Below are positions 44,019 to 52,682 of a stretch of DNA of 64,000 bases, piece by piece (within the stretch, counting starts at the first letter, position 1; the number at the start of each line of letters is the position of its first letter). Below the pieces are notes generated by a model. That model saw only the letters and a program-made list of their open reading frames with translations. It was not told the DNA's origin and ran no database searches. Source of the DNA: an uncultured Bacilli bacterium (GTDB lineage Bacteria > Bacillota_I > Bacilli_A > RF39 > UBA660); NCBI GenBank assembly GCA_949879835.1, contig CATLBU010000001.1, positions 40,740 to 104,739 of the forward strand, given 5' to 3'. A program made the position numbers and the translations under genes.

Positions 44019-44642
44019 ATGAATTTGAATGAAGAATTAAAAAGATATGTTGAACAAAATACATTTCCTCAGTATATTTTGAACGATAAAGGACATCAAA
44101 TAGAGCATATAAAATATGTTATTAATAGATGTTCAAAATTAAGTAAAAATATGGATGTTGATAATAACATGCTTTATATAATAGCAGCATATCATGATAT
44201 TGGTTATCATATAGATTATAAAAATCATGAAATAGTTTCTGCTCAAATTATGTATAATGATATTAACTTAAACAAATTTTTTAGTAATGAGAATTTAATA
44301 ATAATGAAAGAAGCGATAGAAGATCATAGAGCTTCATTAGATAGAGAACCTAGAAGTATTTATGGAAAACTATTATCGTCTGCAGATAGAAACATTGATG
44401 TTGACGATTCATTAAAAAGAATTTATCTTTATAGCATTACACATTTTAATAAACTCAGTGAGAAAGAAACAATTGAGGAATGTTATAAACATACATTAAA
44501 AAAATTTGGAAATAATGGTTATGCTAATTTCTTTATAGAAGATACTGATTATAATAATTACTTAAAAGAATTACAGCATCTTTTAAACAATAAAGAAAAA
44601 TTTATTGAAAGACTAAAAGACATTATAACTAAAATTAAATAA
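44019..44642 (+). CDS. HD-domain phosphohydrolase-like protein
   Basis: The 207-residue protein carries an HD-type metal site: His in GHQIEHIKYV, His-Asp in AAYHDIGYHIDY, a later His in EDHRAS and Asp in LLSSADRNIDVDD. HD proteins hydrolyse nucleotides or phosphate esters; the substrate cannot be read from sequence. A TATAAT-like -10 lies at 43983-43988 and TAGGAAGATG before the start. It lies directly after the toxin-antitoxin module, in a region without core genes. Confidence 0.75.
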   Translation: MNLNEELKRYVEQNTFPQYILNDKGHQIEHIKYVINRCSKLSKNMDVDNNMLYIIAAYHDIGYHIDYKNHEIVSAQIMYNDINLNKFFSNENLIIMKEAIEDHRASLDREPRSIYGKLLSSADRNIDVDDSLKRIYLYSITHFNKLSEKETIEECYKHTLKKFGNNGYANFFIEDTDYNNYLKELQHLLNNKEKFIERLKDIITKIK

Positions 44643-44646
44643 AAAA

Positions 44647-44803
44647 ATGCTACATGCTTTATGCTACATAATAAGAGTAATACTATTCCTTATTATGGCG
44701 AGGACTTTAATGGCTACGCCACTAGCCTTGCCCATGAGGTTATACTTCAATACTATGATTGATATGAACCCCGTTTCTATGTCCAAGAAACGGGGTTCAT
44801 ATC
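44647..44803. repeat. structured intergenic region with a perfect 17-bp hairpin
   Basis: 44643-44885 holds no convincing gene. Elements seen: a direct repeat ATGCTACAT twice, an inverted repeat ATAATAAG/CTTATTAT, GGCTA/TAGCC, and a perfect 17-bp stem (44761-44777 with 44787-44803, arm core ATGAACCCCGTTTC, loop TATGTCCAA). The stem is GC-rich against the surroundings and lacks a T tract on either strand, so it is not a simple terminator. It may be an RNA element or a small mobile repeat. Confidence 0.55.
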
Positions 44804-44885
44804 AAAATGCAATATTTTTTATGGAAGAAAGTATGAACTCTATGGAATATGTGATATAATGATATCTAATTGAGGAGGGTTTAAA

Positions 44886-46439
44886 ATGAAAAGTGATGAA
44901 TTAAAGAAATTAATTAGTCAAATTAAGAAATATGATTTAACAAAATCGTTTGATAGTACAAAAGAATTTGATAAGTGGTTATCAAAATTAAATGCAAGAC
45001 AAATAAAAAATTTTAATAGTTTAACGATTGATCCTACGTTTATTATGTTTCCTATAGAATTATTAAGAAATAATAATTTACTAGATTGCGATGATTACTT
45101 AAAAAGAGTAGAGGCAATGTTAACACTAAAAAATGGAGAAGGATGCTGGCATTTATTTGATCGATTATGTTCTCCTAACTTTTTAAACAGTAAAAATTAT
45201 TATGAAGATATAGAAATGATCAGTAAAGCAAATACTTCTACTTTTAGATATACTTTGTGGGTAATTGATCAAGATTCATTCATTCAAAGCAAATATCATA
45301 AAGAAGATTTAAGACGAATTATCGAAGCAAAAGATCCTTCAGAAAAAAAAGATGATGCTCTTGTAGCAGAAGCTTTAGCAACCGTTGCTAAAGATCAGAA
45401 TTCTATTAATAGTCTTTATCATCAACAGGATATGGAATTAATTGCTAAGTCAGGAAGCAAATGTTTACAAAGAACTGGTTATCCTTCAGATTGTGGTTTA
45501 AACAACCTAGCAAGAAACAAACCCTCTCTACAAGATGATTATCATTTAGAAAATATGCAAATATTAGCTAAAAATCCAATTGCAAATAAATACTTATATA
45601 AATTGATGACCTTACCTAGTATTATAAAAGGAACAAATTATAGGAATGAAATAAAAGCACTAGAAAATGCCAAAAGTCAAATAAATGCTCTAGCCATTTA
45701 TCTACATATTGTAAACCCTCAAGATATTCCTTTTTATGATCTTTCAAACAAGCTGTTATCAGATGGACTATTATTAGAACTAGATGATTATGGTGTTGAT
45801 CGCTATGATATAGAAAAATTAATTTGCAATAGAGAAAGTGTTAAAGGAGCCTTAAATCTAAAATATTTAGAATATTTAACTCTATTAAATCAAATAGATG
45901 GCAAATTTGTTATGTATATTGAATCTGTTATATCAAATAAATATTTTATAAATAGCCCATATGAAGAGGAAGCTTTAAAGCTACTACTTTCTATTACCGA
46001 TATCAAAATACTTCAAGATTTATGTTTATTAATGACGGATGAAGTTTCATTATCTGGGCCTTATTGTATAAAAGATGCAAAACTCATTGCTAATACTACT
46101 AATGAAACAATAAGAAAACTTCTATTAGCTAAAGCACACAACAAGCATAGTATAAATAGTGATTATCATGAGTATGATATGCAATATATTGCTAAATTAG
46201 ATCTTAATCATATTGATGATAAATCCTATAGTGAAATGCATTATTATTTATTTAATCCTAATGGAATTAAGCATGTTGAACATATTGAAAGATTAGAAAA
46301 ACTTTATAGAGGTGAAATGCTCGAGAATCATGATGCTGTATTAGAATATTTAAATGAACTAGAGAAAAATCCTAAAAAGGTAAAATCTAAATCTAAAATT
46401 TTAAGTAATATAAAAAAAGTATTGAGAAAGAGAATATAA
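44886..46439 (+). CDS. helical-repeat protein of unrecognised family
   Basis: The 517-residue protein has no signal peptide or membrane span. A motif of the form Y-H-x-x-D/N-M-x-x-I/L-A-K recurs at irregular intervals: KYHKEDLRRIIEA, LYHQQDMELIAKS, DYHLENMQILAKN, NYRNEIKALENAK, PYEEEALKLLLS, PYCIKDAKLIANT and DYHEYDMQYIAKL. Each is preceded by a short S-I/L-x-x-S/D-x-Y lead, which suggests a solenoid of alpha-helical repeats of roughly 45-60 residues. The C-terminus is very basic. GAGGAGGG precedes the ATG. Protein-protein binding is the usual job of such solenoids; no enzymatic residues are evident. Confidence 0.65.
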   Translation: MKSDELKKLISQIKKYDLTKSFDSTKEFDKWLSKLNARQIKNFNSLTIDPTFIMFPIELLRNNNLLDCDDYLKRVEAMLTLKNGEGCWHLFDRLCSPNFLNSKNYYEDIEMISKANTSTFRYTLWVIDQDSFIQSKYHKEDLRRIIEAKDPSEKKDDALVAEALATVAKDQNSINSLYHQQDMELIAKSGSKCLQRTGYPSDCGLNNLARNKPSLQDDYHLENMQILAKNPIANKYLYKLMTLPSIIKGTNYRNEIKALENAKSQINALAIYLHIVNPQDIPFYDLSNKLLSDGLLLELDDYGVDRYDIEKLICNRESVKGALNLKYLEYLTLLNQIDGKFVMYIESVISNKYFINSPYEEEALKLLLSITDIKILQDLCLLMTDEVSLSGPYCIKDAKLIANTTNETIRKLLLAKAHNKHSINSDYHEYDMQYIAKLDLNHIDDKSYSEMHYYLFNPNGIKHVEHIERLEKLYRGEMLENHDAVLEYLNELEKNPKKVKSKSKILSNIKKVLRKRI

Positions 46440-46456
46440 TTTTATCCTCTTTTTTA

Positions 46457-46579
46457 GCATTTGGAATTTTATATAATCTATTCAAAATTACATATAAAGA
46501 CAACGAAGTTTACTATTGTACAATAGCTGATGCAATACAAAGTCATCAAGATGATATAGCTAAAACATTTAATAAGTAG
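46457..46579 (+). pseudogene. coding-like remnant after the repeat protein
   Basis: A 40-codon open stretch without a usable start reads AFGILYNLFKITYKDNEVYY, then CTIADAIQSHQDDIAKTFNK, then stop. Its composition looks coding, so it is probably the C-terminal remnant of a lost gene. Confidence 0.35.
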
Positions 46580-46610
46580 TTTATTCAAACCTATTAATAT
46601 TTTAAAACAA

Positions 46611-46671
46611 AAATACCTTACTGTTCATACTAAGTAGAACCATTTGGAAAGAACCTTCAAGGTATTTTTTT
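46611..46671. terminator. bidirectional hairpin between the remnant and uvsE
   Basis: AAATACCTT (46611-46619) and AAGGTATTT (46659-46667) pair around a 39-base loop that contains an inner GTTC/GAAC stem. T tracts follow on both strands. The long, structured loop is more than a plain terminator needs. Confidence 0.5.
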
Positions 46672-46705
46672 ATGAAAAAATATATAGCTAAAATTTAAAG
46701 GAAAT

Positions 46706-47656
46706 TCAATTTTCATTCAAGAAAGTAGTTTCATCAATAAAATTGAAATATGTCTTGTATTTCAACTCTCGAATTAATTTAAAAACGGCTTCATCTTTTG
46801 CCTTTGCTTCCACCATAACATCAATATCATAAGGTATTTTTTTTATATCCTTTAAGAAATTAATAAAAGAATCACTATCAATATAGTCATGATGACTCCT
46901 CATTTCTTTTTTAGTTTTATTTTTAGGAGAAGAAAAATGAATCTTAGGATGAATTTTCTTCCAAGTTTGAAATATCTCTTCAATATGATCTAATAAATTG
47001 ATTTCACCATGATTACATTTATGATGATGAACATCTAAAACAATTGGAACATGGATCTTGTGAGATATTTCTAAACAATCCATAATATTAAATACTTTAT
47101 CATCATTTTCAATGGCAATACATTCTTGTAAATAAGAAGGTAGTTTTTGAAAATTATGAATAAATCTTTGAATAGATTTTTCTTTTCCAAAAACATTACT
47201 TCCAACATGAAGAATAATTATTTTATTTTGAATATTGAAAGCATTTAAAAGTTGATAATGATATTCTAAAATCCTAAAAGAATTTTCAACAACCTCCTTT
47301 TTCACACTATTTAATACACAAAATTGATCAGGATGAAAATCCACTCTCATATGATTTTCATGAATTTTTTTTCCTATTCTTTCATAATAACTTTGATATG
47401 GATGAATATAATCAAAAGTAACATCCTTGTGGGTAGCAAGAGGAATTAACTTAGATGATAGACGATAAAAATGAATATGATTCGCAATATTATAATCAAT
47501 AATTTTCTCTAAATCATTTAAATTAGAAAGAATGGTTTGGTGTAATTTTTCTTCTTTATTTTCTATTTTATTATAATTTGTATAACTAAGACTACTAGAA
47601 GAAGTAACTTGATCTAGTGTTTTTGTTAAACAAGCATAACCCAATCTAATTTTCAT
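46706..47656 (-). CDS. uvsE: UV damage endonuclease UvsE
   Basis: UvsE (UVDE) nicks DNA 5' to UV photoproducts and starts an alternative excision repair; many spore formers carry it. The 316-residue TIM-barrel protein has MKIRLGYAC, RLSSKLIPLATHKD, MRVDFHPDQFCVLNS, ILHVGS, IENDDK and VLDVHHHKC, covering the metal-binding His, Asp and Glu residues. ATG 47656 follows GGTGAT; the longer frame from 47701 adds a non-conserved N-terminus and is rejected. It is divergent from the gene at 47737. Confidence 0.93.
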   Translation of the reverse strand: MKIRLGYACLTKTLDQVTSSSSLSYTNYNKIENKEEKLHQTILSNLNDLEKIIDYNIANHIHFYRLSSKLIPLATHKDVTFDYIHPYQSYYERIGKKIHENHMRVDFHPDQFCVLNSVKKEVVENSFRILEYHYQLLNAFNIQNKIIILHVGSNVFGKEKSIQRFIHNFQKLPSYLQECIAIENDDKVFNIMDCLEISHKIHVPIVLDVHHHKCNHGEINLLDHIEEIFQTWKKIHPKIHFSSPKNKTKKEMRSHHDYIDSDSFINFLKDIKKIPYDIDVMVEAKAKDEAVFKLIRELKYKTYFNFIDETTFLNEN

Positions 47657-47696
47657 AGTATCACCATTATTATTTTGCTTAATAAAAAGATAATTA

Positions 47697-47716
47697 ACCA
47701 TAAACTATGGTATAAT
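47697..47716 (+). promoter_or_regulatory. inverted repeat and extended -10 upstream of the polA unit
   Basis: ACCATA-AAC-TATGGT is an inverted repeat whose right arm leads into TGG-TATAAT (47711-47716), an extended -10. The string AAACTATGGTATAAT occurs again at 52651-52665 before the flavoprotein genes. Confidence 0.45.
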
Positions 47717-47736
47717 GGTAAAAAGGATGTGGTGCC

Positions 47737-48177
47737 ATGCTATTTGATGATCAGTATTATTATAGTCCTATAGATGAGGAAGAATTTGACTCGATGGCAC
47801 TATTTGTTCAAAACCATGGATATGATAAATGCAAAAGAAAAATTATTACTTTTTATCAATCAAATGATGAAATTAAGAAACAAATCAAAACCCAAGATAA
47901 TTTTTTAAAACAGGAAATATTTCACAATAAAGATATAGTTACAAAATACTATATCGAGACATTTGATCTTTTTGGTTTTGAAATTACAAATCGTACTTAT
48001 GTTAGAATCTTTGGATTTGGTAGTTATTTTAGATACCTAAAAACAGAAGAAATGAGCAGGTATGAGCATAAAACTAACGAAAAAATCATCAAAGAAAAAT
48101 TTAGAAACTATGATCAACACTATTTACAATTTGATGAGAAAGCATTTTTAAAAGGAGAAACAGTATGGAAAAAATAA
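47737..48177 (+). CDS. conserved-looking protein of unknown function upstream of polA
   Basis: The 146-residue soluble protein is rich in Tyr, Phe, Lys and acidic residues (FDDQYYYSPIDEEEFDSMA; RIFGFGSYFRYLKTEEMSRY). No signal peptide, membrane span or known motif is visible. GGATGTGGTG precedes the ATG. Its end overlaps polA by 13 bases, so it is translationally coupled to polymerase I, which hints at a DNA-repair context with uvsE on the other side; that link is inference. Confidence 0.65.
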   Translation: MLFDDQYYYSPIDEEEFDSMALFVQNHGYDKCKRKIITFYQSNDEIKKQIKTQDNFLKQEIFHNKDIVTKYYIETFDLFGFEITNRTYVRIFGFGSYFRYLKTEEMSRYEHKTNEKIIKEKFRNYDQHYLQFDEKAFLKGETVWKK

Positions 48178-50759
48178 TTTTAGTAGATGGAAATAATCTT
48201 TTATTTAGAAGCTATTATGCAACCGCCTATAATGGTAATTTTATGAAAAATAGTAAAGACTTTCCAACCAATGCATTATATGGATTTGTAAATATGATAA
48301 ATAAAATTATCAACGAAGAAAATCCAACTTATATGATTGTAGCATTTGATAAAGGAAAAACCTTTAGACATGAAAAATATAAAGAGTATAAAGACGGTAG
48401 AATAGAAATGCCTGATGAATTAAGACTTCAATTTCCAGTAGCCAAAGAACTTCTTACCTATATGGGAATAAAATATTATGAATGTGATCGTTATGAAGCA
48501 GATGATATCATAGGAACATTTGCTAGATACTGTGATGAAGAAGAAGACTTTATAGGAACCATTGTTAGTAGTGATAAAGATCTTCTTCAATTAATTAGCC
48601 ATGATGTAGATATCAAATTATTAAAACAAAAAGACTATATCCGTTATAATGAAAAAACATTTAAAGAAGCTTATGGAATTGATCCCATTCATATCATTGA
48701 TTTAAAAGCTTTAATGGGTGATAGTTCTGATAACATTCCAGGCGTAAAAGGAATAGGAGAAAAAACCGCATTAAAACTCCTTCAGGATTATAAAACATTA
48801 GATGGTGTTTATAACCATTTAGATGACTTAACCCCAAAAATGCGCGAAAAATTAGAAAATGATAAAGAAAATGCCTATATGAGTTATGATTTGGCTACAA
48901 TCTATAAGGAAGTGCCAATGGAAATATCCATTTCAGATATTAAACTAAAAGAAAAAAATCATGTAGAATTAAATAAACTATATCAAGAATTAGAATTCTA
49001 TTCTTTTCTAAAAAAAGAAGAACAAGTAAAAAAAGAAACAAAAATCGATGTCCATATCGTAACAGAAAATGAAAAAATCATTTTAACAAAATCTTCTTCC
49101 TACTATCTAGAAATTTTAGGGTCGAATTATCACACCTCTAAAATACTTGGAATGGCGGTTTATAATGATCAAGAATCATTTTATATTCCGTTTGAAATCT
49201 TAAAACAGGATCAAAGTTTTTTTAACCAATTAAAATACACTTATGATGATAAAAAAACATACGTTTCATTAAAAAGAAATGCTATGGAAATGCCAACATC
49301 AGAATTTGATATGATGATTGCAGGATATCTACTTGAATATAATATAAAGGATGATATTAGTTATCTTGCAAACATATTTGGCTATGATATTCCATTTTAT
49401 GATGAAATGTATTTAAAAAATAAATCAAAATCCATTTATGAAGAACCAGAACGAAATCTAGTTGCGAAAGCGGCTCTATTAAAAGCAAAATTTATTTACG
49501 AAAAACAAGAAGAAGTCAAAAAGGAACTTCAAAAAGAAGAACTAATAGAACTATTTGAACAAATAGAAATGCCACTTTCTAGAGTACTTGCCAAAATGGA
49601 ATTAAGCGGTGTATTAATTGATCAAGAAGAACTAAATAAACTAGGAATAGAATTTAAAAATAAAATAGAAATATTAGAAAAAGCAATATATGAAGATGCA
49701 GGAGAAACCTTTAATATTGCTTCCCCTAAACAATTAGGAGAGATCTTATTTGATAAATTAGAACTTCCACATGGAAAAAAACTAAAAAGCGGATATTCTA
49801 CCAATATTGATGTTTTAAATAAATTATCCGGGAAACATCCAATTATTGATAAAATTATAGAATATCGTATGATTAATAAACTCTATACAACCTATATTGA
49901 AGGATTAAGAAACGCCATCAGTAAAGATGGAAAAATCCATACCATTTATACTCAGACTTTAACAAGAACAGGAAGACTATCTTCGATAGAACCAAACCTT
50001 CAAAATATCCCTATCCGAAATGAATATGGAAAATTAATTCGAAAAGCATTTATTCCAAGTGAAAACTCGATCATTATGGGAGGAGATTATTCCCAAATAG
50101 AACTTCGGATTTTATCTCATATAGCAAAAATAGACTCCCTAAAAGAAGCATTTGAATCAGGAATTGATATCCATACAAAAACAGCTTCCGATATTTTCCA
50201 CATTCAAACAGAAGAAGTTGGTAGTGATGAAAGAAGAATAGCCAAAGCTGTTAATTTTGGAATTATTTATGGAATTAGTAGTTTTGGATTATCAGAAAAT
50301 TTACACATTCGTCCAAAAGAGGCAAAAGAATTTATCGATCGCTATTTAGATACTTATCCGGGAGTAAAAGAATATATGGATCATACAATCAAGCAAGCCT
50401 ATCAAGATGGATTTGTAAGAACCATGTTTCATCGAAAAAGAAAAATTCCTGAATTACAAAATAAGAATTATATGATTCGACAAAGTGGAGAGAGAATCGC
50501 TTTAAATACGCCAATTCAGGGAACAAGTGCAGATATTATTAAATTAGCCATGATACATATAGATAAACGTTTAACAGAAGAAAATATGAAAGCCAAAATG
50601 ATTATTCAAGTACATGATGAGCTAGTATTTGATGTTCCAAAAGAAGAAAAAGAAAAATTACAAAAAATCTTAAAAGAAGAAATGGAACAAGTATATAATC
50701 TTAGCGTTCCATTAAACATTGATATTGCCTATGGAAAAAACTGGTACGAAGCAAAATAA
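48165..50759 (+). CDS. polA: DNA polymerase I
   Basis: PolA fills repair gaps and removes RNA primers. The 864-residue protein has the 5'-3' exonuclease/FEN domain (1 to about 285; YECDRYEADDIIG, GDSSDNIPGVKGIGEKTA). An intermediate domain follows in which the 3'-5' exonuclease acidic pair is lost (YLEILGSNYHTSK), as in Bacillus. The polymerase domain has GGDYSQIELRILSHIA near 638, VNFGIIYGISSFGL and QVHDELVFDV. AAAGGAG precedes the ATG. Confidence 0.97.
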   Translation: MEKIILVDGNNLLFRSYYATAYNGNFMKNSKDFPTNALYGFVNMINKIINEENPTYMIVAFDKGKTFRHEKYKEYKDGRIEMPDELRLQFPVAKELLTYMGIKYYECDRYEADDIIGTFARYCDEEEDFIGTIVSSDKDLLQLISHDVDIKLLKQKDYIRYNEKTFKEAYGIDPIHIIDLKALMGDSSDNIPGVKGIGEKTALKLLQDYKTLDGVYNHLDDLTPKMREKLENDKENAYMSYDLATIYKEVPMEISISDIKLKEKNHVELNKLYQELEFYSFLKKEEQVKKETKIDVHIVTENEKIILTKSSSYYLEILGSNYHTSKILGMAVYNDQESFYIPFEILKQDQSFFNQLKYTYDDKKTYVSLKRNAMEMPTSEFDMMIAGYLLEYNIKDDISYLANIFGYDIPFYDEMYLKNKSKSIYEEPERNLVAKAALLKAKFIYEKQEEVKKELQKEELIELFEQIEMPLSRVLAKMELSGVLIDQEELNKLGIEFKNKIEILEKAIYEDAGETFNIASPKQLGEILFDKLELPHGKKLKSGYSTNIDVLNKLSGKHPIIDKIIEYRMINKLYTTYIEGLRNAISKDGKIHTIYTQTLTRTGRLSSIEPNLQNIPIRNEYGKLIRKAFIPSENSIIMGGDYSQIELRILSHIAKIDSLKEAFESGIDIHTKTASDIFHIQTEEVGSDERRIAKAVNFGIIYGISSFGLSENLHIRPKEAKEFIDRYLDTYPGVKEYMDHTIKQAYQDGFVRTMFHRKRKIPELQNKNYMIRQSGERIALNTPIQGTSADIIKLAMIHIDKRLTEENMKAKMIIQVHDELVFDVPKEEKEKLQKILKEEMEQVYNLSVPLNIDIAYGKNWYEAK

Positions 50760-50773
50760 AAGGATGTGATTTT

Positions 50774-52063
50774 ATGACTGTAACAAAAGTAATGAGCATT
50801 AGTGTAATCACGAATGTTTTCCTATCTATTTTAAAAGTAATAGTAGGATGGATTTGTAAATCTAGTGCCTTACTTGCAGATGGAGTCCATTCTTTTAGTG
50901 ATTTATTAACAGACTTTTTTGCTATTATTGGAAATATCATGGCAAAAAAACCTGCTGATGAAAAACACCCATATGGGCATGGAAAAATAGAATATTTAAC
51001 AAGTATCGGAATTAGTATTGTCATATTAATCCTTGGTTTTTCTATTATCTATAATTCTATGTATAGTAAGATTATCGTTGCTTCCCTTTTGGTATCTATT
51101 ATTAGTATTATTACAATTTTGGTAAAATATACTTTGTCTACCTTTGTTATTCACCAAGGGAAAAAACATAAAAATAGTATTTTAATAGCAAGTGGAAAAG
51201 AAAGTAGAGCAGATGTTATTAGTTCTTTAGTTGTACTTTTTTCCGCCGTATTAAGTTATTTTTCTAACTATTTTTCAATTTTAAAATACTCCGATAAAAT
51301 AGCAGGAATTATTGTAGGATTATTAATTATTCGAACAGGTTTTTTCATTTTAAAAGAAAATATTAGTACTGTCATAGGAGAACAAGAAATTGATGGAGAA
51401 GATTATACAAAGGTAAAACAAATACTATTAAAAAATAAACAAGTAAAAACGATTGATCATTTAGTAATTTTAAAATATGGACATTGTTATAAAACAATTA
51501 TTGAAGTCAGTATGGATTCCAAATTATCCCTTCAGAAATCCCATGACTATGTGGAATTGATAGAAGAGGAAATCAAGGCAAATGTTCCACGAGTTAAATA
51601 TATTACGATTCATGTAAATCCATATAAAGAGTTAAAAGACATTTCTTTAACAAACTATTCAAAAGAGAATCATTTATTTGTTGAAAAGGCAATAATAGAA
51701 ATAAATAATTTAAAGAAATCTGTAAAACAAGATGATAGAATAAAAAAGTATATGGAAGATACCTTTAAAGATCATGCAAAAGATATCAAAATGATTTTAA
51801 AAGATAATGTTATCATTGGCTTTTTAAATTGTTATAAAGAAAATAATTACTATTTATTAGATACGATTTATATAGAAGAAGAATTTAGAAATCAAGGAAT
51901 CGGATATAATATAATTCATAATATTATTCAAAATAAGAAAAAGAAGACTTGTCTTTGGGTGGATAAGAAAAATATAAAAGCAATTAATTTATATAATAAT
52001 TTAGGATTTGATGTGACAGAGGAAACAAAGACAAGATATTTTATGGAATTTAGATTATATTAA
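50774..52063 (+). CDS. cation diffusion facilitator fused to a GNAT acetyltransferase domain
   Basis: Residues 1-290 are a cation diffusion facilitator: six membrane spans, metal-site ADGVHSFSDLLTD in span II, the HPYGHGK loop, a second metal site SRADVISS in span V, and a cytoplasmic ferredoxin-like dimer domain ending near YITIHVNP. Residues about 300-429 are a GNAT domain with acetyl-CoA motif EEFRNQGIGYNIIHNII and the end motif NKAINLYNNLGF-type (NIKAINLYNNLGFDV). It should export Zn, Mn or Fe; the acetyltransferase target is unknown. I see no stop or frameshift between the domains. AGGATGTGAT precedes the ATG, 14 bases after polA. Confidence 0.88.
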   Translation: MTVTKVMSISVITNVFLSILKVIVGWICKSSALLADGVHSFSDLLTDFFAIIGNIMAKKPADEKHPYGHGKIEYLTSIGISIVILILGFSIIYNSMYSKIIVASLLVSIISIITILVKYTLSTFVIHQGKKHKNSILIASGKESRADVISSLVVLFSAVLSYFSNYFSILKYSDKIAGIIVGLLIIRTGFFILKENISTVIGEQEIDGEDYTKVKQILLKNKQVKTIDHLVILKYGHCYKTIIEVSMDSKLSLQKSHDYVELIEEEIKANVPRVKYITIHVNPYKELKDISLTNYSKENHLFVEKAIIEINNLKKSVKQDDRIKKYMEDTFKDHAKDIKMILKDNVIIGFLNCYKENNYYLLDTIYIEEEFRNQGIGYNIIHNIIQNKKKKTCLWVDKKNIKAINLYNNLGFDVTEETKTRYFMEFRLY

Positions 52064-52124
52064 AAAATTGATATACATTTGATTTTATGTAACAATAGTT
52101 AGCGTTAATTAGGAGGGCTTAAAA

Positions 52125-52556
52125 ATGAATGATATTGAAAAAATAGAATATGCAAGATCGTTAAGAGATAGAAAAAAAGAATTATTAAAAATGGTAGAGG
52201 ATATTAAAATGAGACAATTTGATCATATGGAAGATTGTGAACATATCAGTGTAGTTCAAAAAGCACCAGATATATTTCCTCATTATGGACATCACTTCCG
52301 TTGTTTATTATGTGAAAAACATTTAGGTATAAGAACTCCATTATTTATTGATGCAACACATTATTTAGAAGATTTATATAGTGATTTTATTCCAAATGAA
52401 AGAGATGAAAAATTTGATAATGTTCAAACATTAGCCTTAGGTTTTTGGAGAGAAAATCCTTCGATGTCTCAACAAGAATTAGTAGATCATGTCAATAATT
52501 TAATCCGCGAGAATCAAAACGAAGCAGCAAAACAATTAAAAAAAACGGGAAAATAG
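52125..52556 (+). CDS. protein of unknown function with putative zinc-binding Cys/His cluster
   Basis: The 143-residue soluble protein has a helical charged start, then DCEHISVV...PHYGHHFRCLLCEKHLGIRT. In this segment Cys-x-His and CxxC could bind zinc, with the text between reading like a small treble-clef or ribbon. A final helical region carries SMSQQELVDHVNNLIREN. AGGAGGGC precedes the ATG. I know no family. Confidence 0.6.
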   Translation: MNDIEKIEYARSLRDRKKELLKMVEDIKMRQFDHMEDCEHISVVQKAPDIFPHYGHHFRCLLCEKHLGIRTPLFIDATHYLEDLYSDFIPNERDEKFDNVQTLALGFWRENPSMSQQELVDHVNNLIRENQNEAAKQLKKTGK

Positions 52557-52682
52557 AATAAAACGAAAATAGTTTTTATTTTTGAATATTAAAATTATAA
52601 TATCTAAATTGCTAAAATTAGGTATTTTTTCTTGTTATAAATTGTAAATCAAACTATGGTATAATAATGATGAGGTGTTTTC

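Noticed and set aside
44647..44859. 70-codon plus-strand frame between the HD gene and the repeat protein
   Set aside because: No ribosome site, runs through the 17-bp hairpin, and composition does not look coding; treated as a structured intergenic region.
46611..46671. Riboswitch or second antisense RNA in the uvsE-side hairpin
   Set aside because: No recognisable aptamer core and no promoter pointing into it; a bidirectional terminator with a long loop is the simpler reading.
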